From: Calditrichota bacterium
Lineage (GTDB): Bacteria > Calditrichota > Calditrichia > RBG-13-44-9
DNA: 12,030 nucleotides
Direction of reading: 5' to 3'
Assembly: GCA_024276455.1 (NCBI GenBank)
Contig: JAJRXE010000182.1
Span: 1-12,030 of the forward strand
A program made the translations under genes and the position numbers. Shown here piece after piece: positions 7,630 through 12,030 of the stretch (position 1 is its first letter; each line of letters begins with the position of its first letter). Under the pieces are notes generated by a model that was given only the letters and a program-made list of their open reading frames with translations, was not told the DNA's origin and did not search any database.

Positions 7630-7647
7630 TTGTCAAGAAATTGACAA
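7630..7647. repeat. Short inverted repeat between convergent genes
   Basis: TTGTCAA (7630-7636) and TTGACAA (7641-7647) form a perfect 7-bp stem around GAAA, between the stops of the convergent Asp-box gene and lipM-like gene. The position suits a terminator, but the stem is AT-rich and no clear T run follows on either strand, so the function is uncertain. Confidence 0.35.
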
Positions 7648-7651
7648 CCAC

Positions 7652-8488
7652 TTAAGTATCTTTGCCTTCCACGGTCTCCAATTGAAGTAAAGAATATAGT
7701 TCCTTTTGTATTCCTTGGATGATGGCATTCAGGAGTTCCGTATTTTCTTCAATGGGAATGAAACGAATGTCGTACATTTGTTCGAATTTACGGGTTATTT
7801 CCCCGGCCAGCTCCCTAGCCTGGAGTCCCGGTTGGTACTGGTCGGTGTAGGCGGTGTGACTTTGAATGTAGCGAATCAAGCGCTCCTTTTTTTCCCCCGA
7901 AAGGCGCAAGAAATCCACCAGCTTCTCGTGGTAGGCGCCGATAAGCAAGGAGCCATGCTGCAGAATGGCGTTCTCGTACACCCGCTGGGCGCTGCCGATG
8001 AGTTTGCGGCCCTCGACTTCCACCTCGTATTTGGCCGCGCTGGCAAAACAAACCGCCGCCTTGTCGGTCCGGTAAAATCGGCGCAAATCCGGTTGCGCTT
8101 TTTGAAATTGCGCGGGAACGCCCAGCTCTTTCAGGGCCTGCACAAACGGCAGGTGAATCAGGCGGTAGAATCCCATGACGTCCAGTTCCTGAAAGGGGTA
8201 CACCACGCTGTAGGTGAGTTCCTGGGCATGGAGAATGGCGCGTCCGCCGGTGGGACGGCGGACCACTTCCACTCCGGTTTGCTTGCAGCGCTCCAGAGCG
8301 ATTTCTTCTATTTTCTGATGGTAGCCCAGAGAAATGCAGAAGGGATTCCAAGTGAAGAAGCGCAAAATGGGGCGATCCAGCAGCTCACCCATCTGGCGGG
8401 CCAGCAAATCGTCCACTGCCATATTAAAGGCGCCGCGGTGAGATTCGCAGGGCCAGAGGTACCATTCCTTTTGCTTAAGCCTTTCCAC
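7652..8488 (-). CDS. LipM-like octanoyltransferase / lipoate-protein ligase A family protein
   Basis: Cytoplasmic BPL_LPL-fold protein of 278 residues, probably transferring an octanoyl group from acyl carrier protein to a lipoyl domain (the LipM reaction), an early step of lipoate assembly. The pattern matches LipM closely: AFNMAVDD near 20-27, FTWNPFCISLGYHQ at 45-58, RRPTGGRAILHAQELTYSV at 77-95, Cys147 in AAVCFASAAKYEVE at the position of the LipM catalytic cysteine, then EGRKLIGSAQR with the invariant Lys162 and ILQHGSLLI at 175-183. A lipoate-protein ligase (LplA) is the main alternative; the VCF cysteine argues for LipM. The start is GTG at 8486-8488, with GGGG 8 bases upstream. The first 14 bases overlap the end of lpxA, so translation is probably coupled. 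Confidence 0.85.
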   Translation of the reverse strand: MERLKQKEWYLWPCESHRGAFNMAVDDLLARQMGELLDRPILRFFTWNPFCISLGYHQKIEEIALERCKQTGVEVVRRPTGGRAILHAQELTYSVVYPFQELDVMGFYRLIHLPFVQALKELGVPAQFQKAQPDLRRFYRTDKAAVCFASAAKYEVEVEGRKLIGSAQRVYENAILQHGSLLIGAYHEKLVDFLRLSGEKKERLIRYIQSHTAYTDQYQPGLQARELAGEITRKFEQMYDIRFIPIEENTELLNAIIQGIQKELYSLLQLETVEGKDT

Positions 8489-9257
8489 GGATTAATCCCC
8501 GGTCGCTCCGCTTGATGAATTCGATGATGGTATTTATCTCTTCCAGGGGCTTTAATTCTTTTTGAATGACTTCGATGGCCTCTTTCGGGGTGTATTTGGA
8601 GCGGTAAATGATCCGGTAAGCCCGCTTGATTTCCAGAATGGTGTCCGAGGAGAAGCCCTTGCGGGAAAGGCCGATGTGGTTGGTGCCGATAAAATGGGCC
8701 GGTTCTCCGGAAACCCGAATGTAGGGGGGAATATCCTGCCGAATGCGGGTGCCTCCGCCCACGAAAGCATAGGGGCCGATTTTCACGAACTGGTGAATTG
8801 CCGCCAGTCCGCCCACAATGGCGTGGGAACCAATTTCTACATGTCCGCCCATGTTCACGGCATTGGCAATGATGACGTGATCGCCCAGAATGCAATCGTG
8901 CGCGACATGGGCATAAGCCATTAAGAAGCAGTTTTTTCCAATTACCGTTCGATGGTGATATTCGGTGCCCCGATTCAGGGTTACGAATTCGCGAATAACC
9001 GTCTCGTCACCGATTTCCAGGGTGGTTTTTTCGCCGGAGAATTTCAGGTCCTGGGGGTCGCCGCCCAGGACGGCGTGGTGGCCCACCTTGCAGCGCTTCC
9101 CCAGTCGGGTGCCCGGTTCAATCACGGCGTGACTTTCCACAATGGTTCCGTCATCAATAATTACGTCGTCTCCGATGAGGCAGTAGGCTCCAATCACCAC
9201 ATCGTTTCCCAGTTCCGCCTTCGGATGCACAATCGCGGTTGGATGAATGTTCGACAA
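8475..9257 (-). CDS. lpxA: Acyl-ACP:UDP-N-acetylglucosamine O-acyltransferase
   Basis: Cytoplasmic enzyme that makes the first committed lipid A precursor by moving a 3-hydroxyacyl chain from ACP to the 3-OH of UDP-GlcNAc. The 260 residues match the family length. Hexapeptide repeats of the left-handed beta helix fill residues 5-185. The catalytic His is H120 in AHVAHDC, aligned with H125 of E. coli. QDLKFSGE at 69-76 and HQFVKIG at 155-161 are typical. The helical C-terminal domain (about 190-260) ends in RSDRGLIRGKA. The acyl-chain ruler position (G173 in E. coli) appears to be R171 in GGGTRIRQD, which may favour a shorter chain (inference). The start is TTG at 9255-9257 with a strong GGAGG 5 bases upstream. 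The gene lies 13 bp after lpxC/fabZ and overlaps the LipM-like gene by 14 bases. Confidence 0.96.
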   Translation of the reverse strand: MSNIHPTAIVHPKAELGNDVVIGAYCLIGDDVIIDDGTIVESHAVIEPGTRLGKRCKVGHHAVLGGDPQDLKFSGEKTTLEIGDETVIREFVTLNRGTEYHHRTVIGKNCFLMAYAHVAHDCILGDHVIIANAVNMGGHVEIGSHAIVGGLAAIHQFVKIGPYAFVGGGTRIRQDIPPYIRVSGEPAHFIGTNHIGLSRKGFSSDTILEIKRAYRIIYRSKYTPKEAIEVIQKELKPLEEINTIIEFIKRSDRGLIRGKA

Positions 9258-9260
9258 ATT

Positions 9261-9268
9261 GTCCTCCC
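9261..9268 (-). promoter_or_regulatory. Strong ribosome binding site for the lpxA TTG start
   Basis: On the minus strand it reads GGGAGGAC, with the GGAGG core 5 bases before TTG at 9255-9257. It sits inside the 13-bp gap after lpxC/fabZ. It supports the TTG as the real start; the protein then begins MSNIHPTAIV, as expected for LpxA. Confidence 0.75.
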
Positions 9269-9270
9269 GA

Positions 9271-10695
9271 TTAATTTTTAATTTTATCGCGATCCAGAAT
9301 GGCCGCCATCAATTCTGCTTCGGCAACCAGTTGTCCGTCCACATAGGCTTTGCCGTACATCTTGCAGGTGGTGCTGCGCCGCTTTAACAATTCCAGCTCA
9401 AAGACCAGCTGAGAACCCGGAAAGACCGGTTTCCGGAAGCGAACGTTGTCCATGCCGGTGAAATAGACAATCTTGTCCTTGGGGTCTTCTTCACTGTTCA
9501 AAAGCATGATGCCCCCGGTTTGCGCCATCGCTTCGATAATGATGACCCCCGGCATAATGGGATGGCCGGGAAAGTGTCCCTGGAAAAACTCTTCGTTTCC
9601 GGTTACATTTTTCAGTCCCACAATGCGTTTGCCAGCTTCGAATTCCACAATGCGATCGACGAACAGGAAGGGGTAACGGTGCGGTAAAATACGCTGGATG
9701 GCGTCGAAATCGAATACGATGCCTTTCTGGGCGACTCCCTGATATTTGCGGGTGAGTTGCTGTTTTTTGTAGAATTCCCGCAACCGGCGAGCAAATTCGA
9801 TGTTGCTTTTGTGTCCCGGACGTCCGGCCAGAATCTGCCCTTTGATGGGAGCTCCCACCAGGTACAGATCGCCCAAAAGGTCCAGCACTTTGTGGCGCGC
9901 CGGTTCATTTTTAAAACGAAGCTGGGTGTTGTTTAACATGCCGTTTTCGCCCACAAAAATCTCTCCCGAAATGCGCAGGGTCTCCCGAATTTTGGTTTCG
10001 TTAATCTGATCGAGATCTTTGTCGCAAATCACCACCGCATTGTGCAGGGTGCCGCCTTTGATCAGTTCCTGGTCGATCAATAGTTCCACTTCGTGTAAAA
10101 AGCAAAAAGTGCGCGCCGGAGCAAAATCGGTAATGAATTCTTTTTCCAAAGAAAAAAGCCCGGAGTGCTGGCTGCCGAGGGCGGGATTTTTGTAATCGAT
10201 CATGACGGTGACCCGGAAGTCGTCCAGCGGAAGCGCCACCAGGTCGATTCCCTTTTTCTCGTCGTGGTAATACATGGATTCTTCAATTACCAGGTAATCT
10301 TTGGGCGCTTCCTGTTCCACAATGCCTGCTTCCAGCAGCACATTCACAAACGGCATGGCCGACCCGTCGCCCACCGGCGGTTCGGCGGCGCTGAGCTCAA
10401 TCCGCAAATTGTCAATTTCCAGTCCGGCCACTGCAGCCAGAACGTGTTCCACGGTGTAAATGGTAATTCCGTCCTTCACCAGGTTGGTGCCGCGCAGGCT
10501 ATCGATGCCGTTGTCGGCCGCCACGTAGTCCACCAGGGCCGGTATTTCCACGTTAGGCTCTACATCGGTACGCACAAACACAATCCCGTAATTTTCCGGT
10601 GCCGGCCGAAACGTAATGGTGGAGGGCCGTCCGGTGTGCAAACCAATTCCGGTGTAGGACGAAACCGAACGAATCGTACGTTGTCGCTTTTCCAT
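9271..10695 (-). CDS. lpxC/fabZ: Bifunctional LpxC-FabZ fusion: UDP-3-O-acyl-GlcNAc deacetylase / 3-hydroxyacyl-ACP dehydratase
   Basis: One 474-residue chain carrying two lipid enzymes. Residues 1-310 are LpxC, the zinc deacetylase that commits UDP-3-O-acyl-GlcNAc to lipid A. The zinc ligands are H84 (TVEHVLAAVAG), H268 and D272 (HKVLDLLGD), the catalytic base is E83, and H295 (GRPGHKSN) corresponds to H265 of E. coli with the same 27-residue spacing from H268. Residues about 325-474 are FabZ, the dehydratase of fatty acid elongation, with H374 in GHFPGHPIMPGV and E388 in EAMAQTGG, spaced as in E. coli FabZ. The fusion is known from Bacteroidetes and other FCB bacteria. The ATG at 10693-10695 follows AAGGGGA with a 10-base spacing, slightly long. 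It heads the lpxC/fabZ-lpxA-lipM-like cluster. All catalytic residues look intact. Confidence 0.97.
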   Translation of the reverse strand: MEKRQRTIRSVSSYTGIGLHTGRPSTITFRPAPENYGIVFVRTDVEPNVEIPALVDYVAADNGIDSLRGTNLVKDGITIYTVEHVLAAVAGLEIDNLRIELSAAEPPVGDGSAMPFVNVLLEAGIVEQEAPKDYLVIEESMYYHDEKKGIDLVALPLDDFRVTVMIDYKNPALGSQHSGLFSLEKEFITDFAPARTFCFLHEVELLIDQELIKGGTLHNAVVICDKDLDQINETKIRETLRISGEIFVGENGMLNNTQLRFKNEPARHKVLDLLGDLYLVGAPIKGQILAGRPGHKSNIEFARRLREFYKKQQLTRKYQGVAQKGIVFDFDAIQRILPHRYPFLFVDRIVEFEAGKRIVGLKNVTGNEEFFQGHFPGHPIMPGVIIIEAMAQTGGIMLLNSEEDPKDKIVYFTGMDNVRFRKPVFPGSQLVFELELLKRRSTTCKMYGKAYVDGQLVAEAELMAAILDRDKIKN

Positions 10696-10753
10696 TAAAA
10701 GAATATCCCCTTCTTTTACAGTCCCCAGGTTCTTTTAGTCAACTCGCTTCTCA

Positions 10754-10768
10754 TTCCCATTTTGGGAA
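10754..10768. repeat. Short palindrome upstream of lpxC/fabZ
   Basis: TTCCCA (10754-10759) and TGGGAA (10763-10768) form a perfect inverted repeat around TTT, 59 bp before the lpxC/fabZ start. It has the size of a repressor half-site pair, but no binding protein can be named, and a 6-bp arm may arise by chance. Confidence 0.3.
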
Positions 10769-10798
10769 AATATGACGTAAAAATTAATAAATTTATTT

Positions 10799-10837
10799 CG
10801 GAAAAGGTAATAGAGATTTGGATTTTTCCCTTCTCCG
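10799..10837 (-). terminator. Weak candidate terminator after the GT39-like gene
   Basis: On the minus strand CGGAGAAGG can pair with CCTTTTCCG (9 bp with one G-T pair) around a loop of about 21 bases, followed by an A/T-rich stretch ending in five T. It lies downstream of the stop at 10913 and before lpxC/fabZ. The long loop and imperfect T run make it doubtful. Confidence 0.25.
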
Positions 10838-10912
10838 GTGGCTTCCCTGTTTGTGGTTTTGGGGTGTGGGGATGGATCGGAGGCGACGGAATGTTTGTTT
10901 GCAGTAAATGGT

Positions 10913-12030
10913 TTACTTTTTTGACCGTCCAAAAAATCGGCGATAGTGGGTGCCCAGCGTGGCCGCGACGGAATCCTCAACGGAGAAAACCGTTATTCCG
11001 TCCGATAGCCAGACGGTTTTCGGCAAAGATTGGAGAGGACCGCTGACGAAATCGCTTCGGCTGAAAATGTACGCCTGTGCCAACATGGGAGTGAGTCCGG
11101 AGCGAATTTCCTGTTCCAATCCCTGGTAATACAGAAAAGTGTCCGGCGCGGTAAGGGACAGGGTGGTGAAACCGTAGCGGGGAAAATGGGCCTGGAGCGA
11201 ACGTACATTGAGGGGAAAGGTTGGATCCAGGAAAAAATATGTTCTGGCGTGGCCGGAATCGGTTTTCGCTTGGGTAAGGCGTTCCAGTTTGTGCAGATAG
11301 CGAGAAAATAGCCGGAAGGTTTTTTCGTCTTCTTGCAGGTGCGAGCGGGTGGGGAGGTACACCGAGCGCAAGCGTTGCCACCAGACCCGCGGCAGGCTAA
11401 GAGAACGAACTTCCGGAGAAAAGAATACCCGAACATCCGGGGTGGAGTAAGGGGTGAGGGTGAACACCAGGATCTGCGCTGCCACTACAGCCGGGATCAG
11501 GAGTCTGGATCGCCCGGCCAAGACAGGCCAACCCAGGAAGGCAAAAAAGGGAAACGCGCAAATCAGGAAATACCCCTTGGAATAATGGACGAACAGAAAA
11601 AAGAGTAGCGGGGGAAATAACCACCAGAGCATAAGAGGAAGGAAATCTTTGGGAAACCGCCACGATTGGGGCGGAGTAAATCCCGGCTTTCTGGAAGACA
11701 GAAGCAGCCGCAAACCGCCGGCAATCAGATAAGGCAAGGAGAGAAATACGGCAAAGGACGAGAACCGGAACCAATTTTGCAACAGGCTGAGCCTTTCCAT
11801 GGGATTGTTGGTGTGGTAAAGGCGGAGGTAAGATTCGATTCCACCCACCGACTGCACCAGAGGGAGGAGCCAGAGCAGTCCGCCCAACAGTCCGCCCAAC
11901 TGAGCCAGCAGAAACGCGCGGGTAGAGACAGAGCCCGTACGGAGATGGCGATACCAGAGATACAGGAACAACGGAAAGAGCAATACCCCGGAGCTGGGAC
12001 GCACCCCGCTGAGGAATCCCAGCAGAAAGG
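10913..12030 (-). CDS. Multi-pass membrane protein, GT39/ArnT-like glycosyltransferase, C-terminal part
   Basis: The frame is open to the window edge, so the N-terminus is missing; about 371 residues are visible. A GTG at 12002-12004 exists but is unlikely to be the start, because the frame continues upstream with a hydrophobic stretch (LLGFLSGVRPSSGVLLFPLF) typical inside polytopic glycosyltransferases. Numbering from that GTG, about six membrane segments lie in the first 185 residues (for example AFLLAQLGGLLGGLLWLLPL and FLPLMLWWLFPPLLFFLFVHY). A soluble tail of about 170 residues follows, rich in Arg, Ser and Leu. The overall look suits a GT-C enzyme that uses polyprenyl-phosphate sugar donors to decorate envelope lipid or protein, but the catalytic N-terminal loop is outside the window, so this is inference. 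It is separated from lpxC/fabZ by about 217 bp and may form its own unit. Confidence 0.6.
   Translation of the reverse strand, partial: FLLGFLSGVRPSSGVLLFPLFLYLWYRHLRTGSVSTRAFLLAQLGGLLGGLLWLLPLVQSVGGIESYLRLYHTNNPMERLSLLQNWFRFSSFAVFLSLPYLIAGGLRLLLSSRKPGFTPPQSWRFPKDFLPLMLWWLFPPLLFFLFVHYSKGYFLICAFPFFAFLGWPVLAGRSRLLIPAVVAAQILVFTLTPYSTPDVRVFFSPEVRSLSLPRVWWQRLRSVYLPTRSHLQEDEKTFRLFSRYLHKLERLTQAKTDSGHARTYFFLDPTFPLNVRSLQAHFPRYGFTTLSLTAPDTFLYYQGLEQEIRSGLTPMLAQAYIFSRSDFVSGPLQSLPKTVWLSDGITVFSVEDSVAATLGTHYRRFFGRSKK

Noticed and set aside
10715..10742. Possible lpxC/fabZ promoter: TTGACT, 16 bases, TGTAAA on the minus strand
   Set aside because: The predicted transcription start would fall within the ribosome binding site at 10706-10712, which would remove part of it from the mRNA.
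10903..10922. Hairpin AGTAAA-TGG-TTTACT followed by five T on the plus strand
   Set aside because: It overlaps the stop codon of a minus-strand gene, and no plus-strand gene ends there; the stem is short and AT-rich.
10735..10980. Minus-strand frame of about 81 codons between the GT39-like gene and lpxC/fabZ
   Set aside because: It overlaps the end of the membrane protein gene in another frame and has low-complexity composition with no recognisable domain.

Overview
The window most likely comes from a Gram-negative bacterium of the FCB group, possibly Calditrichota/KSB1-like or Ignavibacteria-like. It encodes lipid A enzymes, an LpxC-FabZ fusion typical of that group, and a secreted protein ending in a type IX secretion (T9SS) sorting domain with the NYPNPFN motif. 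The phylum call is inference from these family traits. Seven of the eight genes lie on the minus strand and look like ordinary core or transport genes of roughly balanced GC.

Layout from left to right. At 1-638 (-) is the N-terminal part of a sodium:solute symporter. Just upstream of it, at 693-1901 (-), is a ROK-family repressor. A perfect 9-bp-arm palindrome sits at the predicted transcription start of the pair, so this looks like a self-regulated sugar-uptake unit. At 2216-3538 and 3633-4790 (-) are rseP (site-2 protease) and dxr (isoprenoid MEP pathway), read as dxr-rseP and closed by a strong intrinsic terminator at 2165-2194.

After a 432-bp AT-rich gap comes the only plus-strand gene, at 5223-7592. 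It is clearly AT-richer than its surroundings and encodes a secreted protein with eleven Asp-box (BNR/sortilin-like) repeats, a fibronectin-III-like domain and the T9SS sorting domain.

From 7652 to 10695 (-) lies a tight cluster transcribed lpxC/fabZ, lpxA, then a LipM-like octanoyltransferase. The first gap is 13 bp and the second junction is a 14-bp overlap. FabZ, LpxA and a LipM-type enzyme all use acyl-ACP, so the cluster ties envelope lipid synthesis to lipoate cofactor assembly. At 10913-12030 (-) is the C-terminal part of a multi-pass membrane protein resembling GT39/ArnT-like glycosyltransferases.

No tRNA, rRNA, CRISPR array, insertion sequence or phage gene was seen. The strongest candidates for a second look are the lone AT-rich Asp-box/T9SS gene, the ROK operator, and the coupled lpxC/fabZ-lpxA-lipM arrangement. 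I see no convincing new multi-gene system.
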